This document shows positions 6,537-14,307 of a stretch of DNA of 33,419 nucleotides, in pieces; position 1 is the stretch's first letter; each line of letters starts with the position of its first letter. Under the pieces are notes generated by a model that was not told the DNA's origin, ran no database searches, and worked only from the letters and a program-made list of their open reading frames with translations. Origin of the DNA: Flavobacterium sp. UBA5153. Its GTDB lineage: Bacteria > Bacteroidota > Bacteroidia > Flavobacteriales > Flavobacteriaceae. The stretch is taken from contig DHXP01000027.1 in assembly GCA_002413745.1 (NCBI GenBank), positions 1-33,419 on the forward strand. Reading direction: 5' to 3'. The translations under genes were made by a program, and so were the position numbers.

Positions 6537-7447
6537 ATTACATCAAACACCTCACTGGATTTTTCAATAAAATCAATAATGAAAACGCAATAAATCCAAC
6601 ACACATTTCGCTCTATTTGTCCCTCTTTCAATGTTGGAACGTCAACAGGTTCAAAAATCCTACTGGTATTTCACGAGAAGAAATTATGAAAGCCAGCAAG
6701 ATAAATTCTAAAGCAACTTATCATAAATGTATGAAAGAATTGCAAACACTTGGTTTTATGGAGTATATGCCCACATACAACCCACATTCCTGCTCCAATG
6801 TCATTATGATAAATTTCTCTGACGAGTTAAAAATCAGACCAAAATTTGAACCCCTTACCAGTTCAAAAAATAAACCCGTTCAAAATTTGACCCATTCAAA
6901 AATAGAACAAGTTGTTGAACAAGTAAATAACCATAATACATTGAAAAACAACAATTTAAAATTAAATACAAACCAAAAACAAAACGTTGAACCAGTTCAA
7001 AATAAAACTAGGCTAAAAAATGAACAGGATACTGAACAGGTTGATGAACAGGTATATATAGATAATAATAAAACATATACAAACACTATAAACAAAGATA
7101 TAGATACCAAATCTGAAATTTTAAATTCTAAAAATTCAAATACAGCTCCAGAAGAAAAAAGTTGCGCCAAAAAAGAAGAAGCAAACAATAACGGAATCAC
7201 ACCTTCTATTGAAATGATACTGGAGTATTTCGCTTTTAAAGAAAGTTCTGAAACCGAAGCCAATAAGTTTTTCAACTATTATTCCAGTATTGGTTGGCTC
7301 GTCGGAGGAAAAACTAAAATGAAAGACTGGAAAGCTTCAGCGCGAAACTGGATAATGAACCAAAACAAATTCCAACCAAAATCAAACATACCTCAACCCA
7401 ATCACCTGCAAACTTCAAATTATAAGAATTATGCTGAACCATTGTAA
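6533..7447 (+). CDS. Phage-like replication initiator
   Basis: The 304-aa protein has three parts. An N-terminal winged-helix domain (residues about 15-100; ISREEIMKASKINSKATYHK, LQTLGFMEYMP) resembles replication-initiator and MarR-like folds. A low-complexity N/K/Q/E linker (about 105-225) is encoded by iteron-like DNA. The C-terminal block (FFNYYSSIGWLVGGKTKMKD, then WKASARNWI) is the tail seen in DnaD-like phage replisome organisers. It overlaps the DnaC-like gene by 17 nt. The arrangement matches the lambda O-P scheme: initiator, internal origin, helicase loader. It likely recognises the element's own origin and recruits the loader. Confidence 0.65.
   Translation: MNYIKHLTGFFNKINNENAINPTHISLYLSLFQCWNVNRFKNPTGISREEIMKASKINSKATYHKCMKELQTLGFMEYMPTYNPHSCSNVIMINFSDELKIRPKFEPLTSSKNKPVQNLTHSKIEQVVEQVNNHNTLKNNNLKLNTNQKQNVEPVQNKTRLKNEQDTEQVDEQVYIDNNKTYTNTINKDIDTKSEILNSKNSNTAPEEKSCAKKEEANNNGITPSIEMILEYFAFKESSETEANKFFNYYSSIGWLVGGKTKMKDWKASARNWIMNQNKFQPKSNIPQPNHLQTSNYKNYAEPL
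6840..7052 (+). other. Candidate replication origin: iteron-like repeats inside the initiator gene
   Basis: The linker-coding DNA contains TTGAAC-N9-GTTCAA (6846-6866) and GAACAAGT at 6905 and 6917 (12-bp step). It also contains a tight palindrome TTGAACCAGTTCAA (6987-7000) and three TGAACAGG repeats at 7021, 7033 and 7045 (12-bp step). The stretch is very AT-rich and is followed by an AT tract (TATATATAG). Regular 12-bp phasing and palindromes of the same GAAC core suggest initiator-binding sites. The repeats also encode EQ-rich peptide repeats, so selection on protein alone is an alternative. Confidence 0.45.
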
Positions 7448-8090
7448 ATTAATTACAGACACTTTCGAAATTCAAAACGATCACAAGGTCTATGATTTTC
7501 ACAAATGCTTGGATTTTATTGATTACCAAGGAAAGGCACATTATGGACATACTTTTAGAATAAACATACTGGACATCCCAACCATTTATAAATTGGTAAT
7601 CTATATGATAAAAGACCATAACACTGCCTTAAAAGAACAAATTGACCTCTCCAAAGGCATTTTATTATCGGGTCCAATTGGTTGCGGAAAAACCTCAATA
7701 ATGCATCTTATAAGACCATTTGCAAGTCCTTTGTCCGATTATAAAATCAAAACCTGTCGGGAACTTTCTTTCGAATTTGCTAAAAGTGGCTATGATGCCA
7801 TCAATAAATACACCCTAAAACAAAACTACCAATCACGACTTCCGGGCTATTGCTTTGATGATTTAGGTGCCGAACAACAAATAAAACATTTTGGAAACGA
7901 TTGCAATGTAATGGCTGAGGTATTGATTAGCCGTTACGAGCAGTTTGTTGAGAATAATTCCATTACGCACCTCACTTCAAACCTATCCGCCTCCGAAATC
8001 GAAATGCTATATGGTAACCGGCTTCGTTCCAGAATGCGAAATATGTTCAACCTCATCGCTTTCAACATAAACTCAAATGATAAACGTTGA
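7431..8090 (+). CDS. DnaC-like ATPase / helicase loader
   Basis: The 219-aa AAA+ protein has Walker A GPIGCGKTS at residues 81-89 and Walker B YCFDDLGAEQ with D143-D144. After Walker B come a sensor-type segment (THLTSNLSASEIEMLYGNR) and an arginine-rich end (LRSRMRNMFN). Size and motifs fit DnaC/IstB-type ATPases, which load the replicative helicase at an origin. Overlap with the upstream initiator gene supports the same pathway. The gene ends the replication module, and the following 100 bp carry no clear terminator. Confidence 0.75.
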   Translation: MLNHCKLITDTFEIQNDHKVYDFHKCLDFIDYQGKAHYGHTFRINILDIPTIYKLVIYMIKDHNTALKEQIDLSKGILLSGPIGCGKTSIMHLIRPFASPLSDYKIKTCRELSFEFAKSGYDAINKYTLKQNYQSRLPGYCFDDLGAEQQIKHFGNDCNVMAEVLISRYEQFVENNSITHLTSNLSASEIEMLYGNRLRSRMRNMFNLIAFNINSNDKR

Positions 8091-8120
8091 AGTCGCATTA
8101 ATATTTATATTTATTGAGAA

Positions 8121-8135
8121 TGTGGAAAACCGTAA
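8121..8135 (+). repeat. TGTGGAAA-nCCGTAA direct repeat, copy 1
   Basis: TGTGGAAAACCGTAA recurs with one change at 9017-9031, and both copies follow a similar ATTTATT-rich lead-in. The two copies bracket the secreted-protein gene, so they may mark a cargo insertion or a pair of shared control sites. Confidence 0.45.
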
Positions 8136-8193
8136 TGCAAACGATATTTTATAGACTACATTTGATTATTATTAATCCAAATCTTATTATAAA

Positions 8194-8922
8194 ATGAAAA
8201 AATTGACTCTTGTTTTAATTATTATTGCATTATTAGTTCCCAAACAATCAAAAGCGCAAAGTAATGGCGCTACAGCGGCAGTCGCTATTGGTGCTGGTCT
8301 TTTAGCCATTGGAGCAGGAATTGCTGCCGTTGAGGATATGAAAGAAAGAGCAGAATTGACCGCTACCCAATGGGTTTTAGCCAATCATCCTGAATTAAAT
8401 AGTTTTTCATTAAAAACACTTGATTTCAATGGCAAAAAAACAAAAGATATGTCAGCAACGTCTGTTATTTCTTTTAAAATACAAGAATTTAGTCCATCCG
8501 ATAATCCAAAACTTGATGGTAAAAAGCAGGTATTGCTCGCTTTTACCAGCTACGGTTGGATCAGTGATCAAGGCATTGACTTTAACAAGGTACAATGGTA
8601 CTTGATTGATAGTACCGAATGGCTGAATATGATGGTAGCCTATGCAAAAGTAGCTTCAAAAGAAAAAAGCGATACGGTACTAAAGGAGGTATTAACTAAT
8701 GGTGTTGTCGTTAATAAAGGAATAAAAGCAAAAGGTAAATCTGAAATTCCTTTTTTTAAATTAGAAGGTGATATGTATTTAGTAACCGATTATTCTTCGG
8801 AAATGAAATTGATTTATAATGAAAAAACACTGGGGATATTTTTAAAAAAAACTGAAAATTTAGTGCAGATGGGAAGAGCTGCCGTTATTGATACCCACGA
8901 GTTCTTATTTCAAAAAAATTAA
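8194..8922 (+). CDS. Secreted or periplasmic protein of unknown function
   Basis: The 242-aa product starts with a clear signal peptide: MKK, a hydrophobic core LTLVLIIIALLV, then a likely cleavage site near SKAQS. A glycine/alanine-rich hydrophobic stretch follows (residues about 25-47, AVAIGAGLLAIGAGIAAV) that could insert into or lie on a membrane. The rest is soluble, with alternating strands (YGWISDQGIDFNKVQWYLID). I recognise no catalytic motif or family. It stands alone between the replication module and the defence operon, flanked by the 15-bp direct repeat, and looks like cargo. Confidence 0.65.
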   Translation: MKKLTLVLIIIALLVPKQSKAQSNGATAAVAIGAGLLAIGAGIAAVEDMKERAELTATQWVLANHPELNSFSLKTLDFNGKKTKDMSATSVISFKIQEFSPSDNPKLDGKKQVLLAFTSYGWISDQGIDFNKVQWYLIDSTEWLNMMVAYAKVASKEKSDTVLKEVLTNGVVVNKGIKAKGKSEIPFFKLEGDMYLVTDYSSEMKLIYNEKTLGIFLKKTENLVQMGRAAVIDTHEFLFQKN

Positions 8923-9016
8923 GTCTAAGAATAACGAATTATCAACAACTCTTAAAGGAAAAGCTTTTGATTTCGAACAGATTGAAGAACGGGTAGTTTG
9001 AATTTTATTTACTCAC

Positions 9017-9031
9017 TGTGGAAACCCGTAA
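9017..9031 (+). repeat. TGTGGAAA-nCCGTAA direct repeat, copy 2
   Basis: TGTGGAAACCCGTAA differs from 8121-8135 by one base. It lies 180 bp before the helicase start. A TATTTTTG -7-like element occurs about 20 bp downstream, so it might be part of a promoter region. Confidence 0.45.
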
Positions 9032-9097
9032 AACAGAACAATTCTAATAATTTATTTTTGTAAATCAGCTTTCAAAACAAAATCAAAATTACAAACA

Positions 9098-9140
9098 AAT
9101 AGTAATAACCTGTTCATAAATTGAATAGGTTATTACTATT
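9098..9140 (+). promoter_or_regulatory. Long palindrome upstream of the defence operon
   Basis: AATAGTAATAACCT (9098-9111) and AGGTTATTACTATT (9127-9140) are perfect reverse complements. Pairing continues inward (GTTCA against TGAAT with one G-T pair) to about 19 pairs around a 5-nt loop. It ends 57 bp before the helicase ATG. It could be an operator for a dimeric regulator or a 5'-UTR hairpin. It has no adjacent T run, so a classic terminator is less likely. Confidence 0.5.
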
Positions 9141-9196
9141 AAAATAATTAGTTTTACGTTTTTACTTTTCTAAAAATTAATCATTTATTTCTACTA

Positions 9197-12100
9197 ATGA
9201 AAATTAATCAAGGGCACATTGTTAAAAATCTAATACCTTCTGAACCAGTTATAATAAATCACATACAAGCTCTTGGCTCGATGGTTTCAATTAAATATAC
9301 TGGCGTTAACACAAACCGTACGAATACAAAAGTAATATCAAATGCTGCTTTTGAACAGTTAGAAGCACTTACTGAAGAAGGAACTTTTAATTTTCAAGGC
9401 GACCCAGTTAAGTTTTCACTTTTTGCTGAAGCTGAAAGAATAAATTCTGCTTATCAATTTGATCCATTATTCGCAGTAAATTGTAGTATAGTGGATCCTC
9501 TTCCACATCAAGTTGAGGCTGTATATAAATTTTTACTTCCAATGCCTAAAATTCGTTTTCTGTTAGCAGATGATACGGGTGCCGGTAAAACTATTATGGC
9601 TGGTCTTTTGATTAAAGAATTAATGATGCGGGGTCTAGCGGAAAGAATTCTGATTATTACTCCAGGTGGTTTAACTAAGCAGTGGCAGGAAGATGAAATG
9701 AGTATAAAATTTAATATTCCTTTTACATTAGTCAATAGAAATTCTTTTACTGCTGACCCAACAGTATTCCATTCAGCAAATAGAATTATTACATCAATAG
9801 ATTTTGTTTGCAGGGAAGATGTTTTGAATGTTGTGGGAAATACGCATTGGGATTTAATAATATTTGACGAATGCCACAAATTATCCGCTTACGATTATGG
9901 TCATAAGCAATACCTTTCTCAAAGGTATAAAGCAGCTTATACTTTATCCCATCAATGCGAACATTTATTATTGCTTACGGCAACACCCCATAGAGGTCGA
10001 AAAGATACATTCAAAAAATTATTACAACTGTTGGATGAGGATATTTTTGCTACGGATGATATTGCTTCAATGAGGATTAAAGAATTAGAGCATAATGGTA
10101 TCAATAAATTCTTTATTCGAAGATTGAAGGAAGATATGAAAGACTGGCAAGGCCAACCCTTGTTTAAAAACAGATATACCAAAACAGTTGCTTATGAATT
10201 AACTTTCGAAGAAAAAGAACTGTACGATGCTGTAACAGAATATCTAACTGTTAAAAAAGAAGAAGCTTCTGAAAGTAAAAACATACACGTTTCCTTAGCT
10301 TTAACAGTAATGCAACGAAGATTAGTGAGTTCTATATTTGCTATAAAAAACACTTTAGAACGCAGATGGAAAGCATTACAAGGAATTGTTGATGAAACAA
10401 ATAAAAATCCAAATTTATGGAGTCAAAGGCATAAACTGGAAGGCTTTGATGTAAATGACATTGAAGATTTTGAGGAATTAGAAGATGATGAAAGAGATGC
10501 CTTGGAGAATATTTTATCAAATCCTCGTCAATTCAAATTATTCACGACAGCCAAAAGCTTACAGGAAATCCAGCAAGAGGCTAAGGAAGTAAAGTCATTA
10601 TATGAAATGGCTAATACTTTGTATAACCGGAAGCAATCGGAGAAAAAATTCCAACAATTAGAAGAACTTCTTAAATCGAATGGTGTTTTAGAAAATAAAG
10701 AAAAACTGGTTATTTTCACGGAACACAAGGATACCCTGCTATATCTTGAAGACAGGCTTTCAAAAAGTGGTGGATATAATGTAGTCACCATACACGGTGG
10801 AAAAGATGTTGATGAAAGAAGAATAGCTCAAAGAGCTTTTGCAGAACCTGATACCCAAATTTTAATTGCTACTGATGCTGCCGGAGAAGGAATCAATTTA
10901 CAGTTTTGTAGATTACTAATCAATTGGGACATACCTTGGAATCCTAACCGATTGGAACAACGAATGGGACGAATCCATCGTTATGGTCAAAAACAAGATG
11001 TATTGGTTTTTAATATGGTGGCTAATAATACCAAAGAAGGTAAAGTTTTGGAACGCTTGCTCACAAAACTCGATATTATTCGGGAAGGAATTGGAGACGA
11101 CCGTGTTTACGATGTAATTCAGGATGTTTTAGAAAATGTTAAATTAGATCATATCATTGATTCTGTTTTTAATGGAAAGGAAACTGATTTAGACATATTT
11201 CTTGCTCAAGATGATGAAACCCTTAAGTTAAAATTTGCTGAAAAAATAAAAGAACAAAAGGAAAAATTAGCACACAGCACAATTGACTTTAAAGAAGCAA
11301 GAATACTCAAAGAAAACTCGGATGAAAAGCGACTGCAACCCATTTATATTCGCTTATTCTTTGAAAAAGCATTCTTAAAATTAGGGGGTAAATTTACGGA
11401 ACTTCGAAATTTCATTTATCAAATAGACACATTGCCCGACAGTGTTACCCAAATTTTAAGGGAAGACCACAACATATATCCGCAATACATCAAGAAAATC
11501 AAATTTTGCTTCGATAAGCAGATATTTCTTGATTATCAAGCCTTGGGTGATTTGGGCACGGTTCATTACATTAATCCCGGAAATCCTGTTTTTGACAGTT
11601 TGGTGAAAGTGGTAAGAAATACCTATCGCGAAGATATGCTAAAAGGTACGGTGCTCATTTCGCCAGATGATAAAGAGCCGTATTTTGCATTTTTTGTTAA
11701 ATCTCAAATTATCGACAACAGACAAACAAAAACAGATGACAGTATTGTAGATGAACGTTTAATGATGGTTTATCAATTGGCTGATACTGAGTTTCGTGTA
11801 ACATCTCCAGCCAAATTTATTGATTTACATCCACCAACTGAATTTACAAAACCAATTACGCCTCCAGAAGTTGTGATAGCCAATGAAGTTATTGAATGGA
11901 GTTTTAAAAACATCACTATGAATCAATTGAGTGATACAGAAAAACACGTTCAAAAAGATACGTCAGACAGAAAAGGATACTTAGAAACCTCTTTTACCCA
12001 TGTGATTATGGATTTGCAATCGGAAATTCAGGAATTACAAAAAAAAATACTTTTTGGTGATTATAAAGTACAGGAGAAAATAGGAAAAAAACAGGATCGC

Positions 12101-12625
12101 GTGAATGAGTTAATTTTAAAAAAACAAATTCGTTTAGAGCAATTAAACTTAATGGGGCAATTAAGCCCCAAAGCGCCTGAAATTTTAGGTTGCGCTTTTG
12201 TTGTTCCATTAACACAAGTAGAATACCAAGGACATTATGGAATGAGTCGTGACGATGAAGCGGAAGCAATAGCGATGAAAACAGTGATGGATTATGAAAT
12301 TAGCCAATATTGGAAACCTGAAGATGTCTCGGCAAATAATGAAGGTTACGACATTAGAAGCGTAAGCCCAGTGGAAATTAAGCGCTATATTGAAGTTAAA
12401 GGACGAAGTGGAAATGACGGCAGCGTGATGTTATCAGAAAACGAAATGAACCGTTTGGCACAATTGGGTGATGCAGCTTGGTTATATATTGTGGTGAGTT
12501 GCAAAAGCACGCCCCAATTATTCCGCATTCAAAACCCGGCCAATCAATTAAACTTCCAACAAAAATCGAAAGGAATACAATATTTTCTTCCAATGGAAGA
12601 ATGGAAAAACAAAATAATTGAATAA
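9197..12625 (+). CDS. SNF2-type helicase with DUF3883 C-terminal domain
   Basis: The 1142-aa protein has a complete SF2/SNF2 motor: motif I DDTGAGKT (K131), motif II DECH (224-227), motif III TATPHR, helicase C motifs DAAGEGINLQ and QRMGRIHRYGQ (R595). The middle region (about 690-960) lacks motifs I know. The last 130 residues (EAEAIAMKTVMDYE, NEGYDIRS, IEVKGRSG near 1065) match DUF3883, a PD-(D/E)xK-like fold with D and E-x-K in catalytic positions. Similar SNF2-DUF3883 proteins occur in type 3 BREX and related islands, where they probably translocate on DNA. It is the first gene of the defence operon, 54 bp ahead of abiEi. Confidence 0.88.
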   Translation: MKINQGHIVKNLIPSEPVIINHIQALGSMVSIKYTGVNTNRTNTKVISNAAFEQLEALTEEGTFNFQGDPVKFSLFAEAERINSAYQFDPLFAVNCSIVDPLPHQVEAVYKFLLPMPKIRFLLADDTGAGKTIMAGLLIKELMMRGLAERILIITPGGLTKQWQEDEMSIKFNIPFTLVNRNSFTADPTVFHSANRIITSIDFVCREDVLNVVGNTHWDLIIFDECHKLSAYDYGHKQYLSQRYKAAYTLSHQCEHLLLLTATPHRGRKDTFKKLLQLLDEDIFATDDIASMRIKELEHNGINKFFIRRLKEDMKDWQGQPLFKNRYTKTVAYELTFEEKELYDAVTEYLTVKKEEASESKNIHVSLALTVMQRRLVSSIFAIKNTLERRWKALQGIVDETNKNPNLWSQRHKLEGFDVNDIEDFEELEDDERDALENILSNPRQFKLFTTAKSLQEIQQEAKEVKSLYEMANTLYNRKQSEKKFQQLEELLKSNGVLENKEKLVIFTEHKDTLLYLEDRLSKSGGYNVVTIHGGKDVDERRIAQRAFAEPDTQILIATDAAGEGINLQFCRLLINWDIPWNPNRLEQRMGRIHRYGQKQDVLVFNMVANNTKEGKVLERLLTKLDIIREGIGDDRVYDVIQDVLENVKLDHIIDSVFNGKETDLDIFLAQDDETLKLKFAEKIKEQKEKLAHSTIDFKEARILKENSDEKRLQPIYIRLFFEKAFLKLGGKFTELRNFIYQIDTLPDSVTQILREDHNIYPQYIKKIKFCFDKQIFLDYQALGDLGTVHYINPGNPVFDSLVKVVRNTYREDMLKGTVLISPDDKEPYFAFFVKSQIIDNRQTKTDDSIVDERLMMVYQLADTEFRVTSPAKFIDLHPPTEFTKPITPPEVVIANEVIEWSFKNITMNQLSDTEKHVQKDTSDRKGYLETSFTHVIMDLQSEIQELQKKILFGDYKVQEKIGKKQDRVNELILKKQIRLEQLNLMGQLSPKAPEILGCAFVVPLTQVEYQGHYGMSRDDEAEAIAMKTVMDYEISQYWKPEDVSANNEGYDIRSVSPVEIKRYIEVKGRSGNDGSVMLSENEMNRLAQLGDAAWLYIVVSCKSTPQLFRIQNPANQLNFQQKSKGIQYFLPMEEWKNKIIE

Positions 12626-12629
12626 AATC

Positions 12630-12666
12630 TTTGCGATAAGTACCAAAAAACGGTACCTTTCGCAAA
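12630..12666 (+). promoter_or_regulatory. Candidate AbiEi operator
   Basis: TTTGCGATAAGTACC (12630-12644) and GGTACCTTTCGCAAA (12652-12666) form an inverted repeat with 13 of 15 positions paired. A further half-like TCGCAAAAAGATACTTTTT runs up to the abiEi start. AbiEi proteins are known to autorepress by binding inverted repeats at their promoter. The site lies between the helicase stop and abiEi, so the toxin-antitoxin pair could have its own regulated promoter within the operon. Confidence 0.55.
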
Positions 12667-12679
12667 AAGATACTTTTTA

Positions 12680-13498
12680 ATGAACGAGATAGTCGACATA
12701 AATATTCAAACTTGGATTGAAAAATTACAAGCGGTAGGCAAAAATGCTTTTGCTTTGGAATTCCTTGAAAAAGAATTGCCAAGTTATACCGCTATTGGTG
12801 TAAAAAGGGCATTATCGCGATTAACTTCAAAAGGAACCATTATCTCCATAATCAAAGGATATTATCTAATAATTCCGCCACAATACCAATCCAAAGGAAT
12901 CCTTCCTCCCTATTTGTATGTAGATGGATTAATGAAATACCTAAACAGACCATACTATGTGGGTTTATTGAATGCCGCAGCTTTTCACGGTGCAGCGCAC
13001 CAACAACCACAGGAGTTTTTTGTGTTTACCATAATGCCTACAATGCGGCCTACCAGTAAAAAAGGGCAAAAAATAAATTACATCAGTATATCCGAAATCA
13101 ATCCAAAATTCTTGGTGGATATCAAAACAGAAATGGGTTATTTAAAAGTATCAAATCCTTTACTAACCGCTACAGACCTGATACAATTTGAAAAGAAAAT
13201 TGGCGGTCTCAACAGAGCGACTACCATACTCGAGGAATTGTCTGAGAAGATTACTCCGGAACAAATAAATTCCGAAATAATAAATCACGTACCCGTTTCT
13301 GCTTGGCAACGTTTAGGATATATATGGGAAAAAGTGCTGGAACAAGAAACCCTCGCAGAGGTTTTATTCCAAAAATTAGCCGAACATCAAAAAAATTTAT
13401 TCCGAATTCCGTTAAAAGCTTCCGGAACTAAAAACAAGCTGCCAACAGATAACAGATGGAAAATAATCATAAACACAACTATAGAAACCGATTTTTAA
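12680..13498 (+). CDS. abiEi: AbiEi-type antitoxin (type IV)
   Basis: The 272-aa protein has an N-terminal winged-helix domain (residues about 15-65; VKRALSRLTSKGTIISIIKGYYLI). The AbiEi core follows with PPYLYVDGLMKYLNRPYYVG, LLNAAAFHGAAHQQPQEFFV and VSNPLLTATDLIQF. Family members repress their own operon and counter AbiEii without binding it. It follows the helicase closely and is followed after 11 nt by abiEii. The pair is placed inside the defence operon and not beside it, which suggests a guard or addiction role for the whole locus. Confidence 0.85.
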   Translation: MNEIVDINIQTWIEKLQAVGKNAFALEFLEKELPSYTAIGVKRALSRLTSKGTIISIIKGYYLIIPPQYQSKGILPPYLYVDGLMKYLNRPYYVGLLNAAAFHGAAHQQPQEFFVFTIMPTMRPTSKKGQKINYISISEINPKFLVDIKTEMGYLKVSNPLLTATDLIQFEKKIGGLNRATTILEELSEKITPEQINSEIINHVPVSAWQRLGYIWEKVLEQETLAEVLFQKLAEHQKNLFRIPLKASGTKNKLPTDNRWKIIINTTIETDF

Positions 13499-13509
13499 AA
13501 TAAACCAGC

Positions 13510-14307
13510 GTGATTCCACAAGCATACATAACCGAATGGTCTAATACAGTGCCTTGGCAAACTAACGAACAAGTAGAACAAGACTTGGTCATTTGCCGTG
13601 CATTAGTAGCCCTTTTTCAAGATGACTTTTTAGCTGAAAATTTAGCTTTTCGGGGTGGAACAGCATTACACAAACTATACCTGCAACCACAACCACGTTA
13701 TTCTGAAGACATCGATTTAGTGCAAATTACATCCGTTCCATTTGGTCCCATTATTAATAAAATACGAGAACAATTGGCTTTTTTAGGCGACCCAAAAGTA
13801 AAAATAAAAGCAAACAACAATACCTTGGTCTATCGTTTTGAATCTGAGTTTGCACCAGTACAAACCTTAAGTTTAAAAGTAGAAACCAATTGTCGGGAAC
13901 ATTTTGCGGTATTGGGATATCAAAAATTTCCTTTTGAGGTAGATTCTTCTTGGTTTCAGGGAAAATGCGAAATCACAACCTACGAATTTGAAGAATTATT
14001 GGGTACCAAACTTCGCGCTTTATACCAACGTCGAAAAGGCCGGGATTTATATGATATGTACAAAGCATTAACAGTGCACCCAAAATTAGATACGGATAAG
14101 CTGTTGCATTGTTACCAAAAATATATGGAGTTTGTAGTGGACAATCCACCTACAAAACAAATGTTTCTGGAAAATATGGAAACTAAAATGCAAGACGTCG
14201 AATTTCTTGGAGACACAACGGCACTCTTGCGTCCTGACGAAAAATACCCACAGGAAGAAGCATACCAATTGATTAAAAGTACCCTTATTGAAAAAATAAT
14301 ACAATGA
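13510..14307 (+). CDS. abiEii: AbiEii-type nucleotidyltransferase toxin
   Basis: The 265-aa protein starts at a GTG. The nucleotidyltransferase motif is intact: FRGGTALHK (G49-G50-T51), then SEDIDLV with D67 and D69. The LLGTKLRALYQRRKGRDLYD block carries the conserved lysine, arginine and aspartate of the DUF1814 family. AbiEii proteins are abortive-infection toxins that act as nucleotidyltransferases, with tRNA as a target in studied cases. The stop overlaps the methylase ATG by 4 nt (ATGA), so translation of toxin and methylase is coupled. That is unusual for a stand-alone AbiE and ties it to the system. Confidence 0.88.
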   Translation: MIPQAYITEWSNTVPWQTNEQVEQDLVICRALVALFQDDFLAENLAFRGGTALHKLYLQPQPRYSEDIDLVQITSVPFGPIINKIREQLAFLGDPKVKIKANNNTLVYRFESEFAPVQTLSLKVETNCREHFAVLGYQKFPFEVDSSWFQGKCEITTYEFEELLGTKLRALYQRRKGRDLYDMYKALTVHPKLDTDKLLHCYQKYMEFVVDNPPTKQMFLENMETKMQDVEFLGDTTALLRPDEKYPQEEAYQLIKSTLIEKIIQ

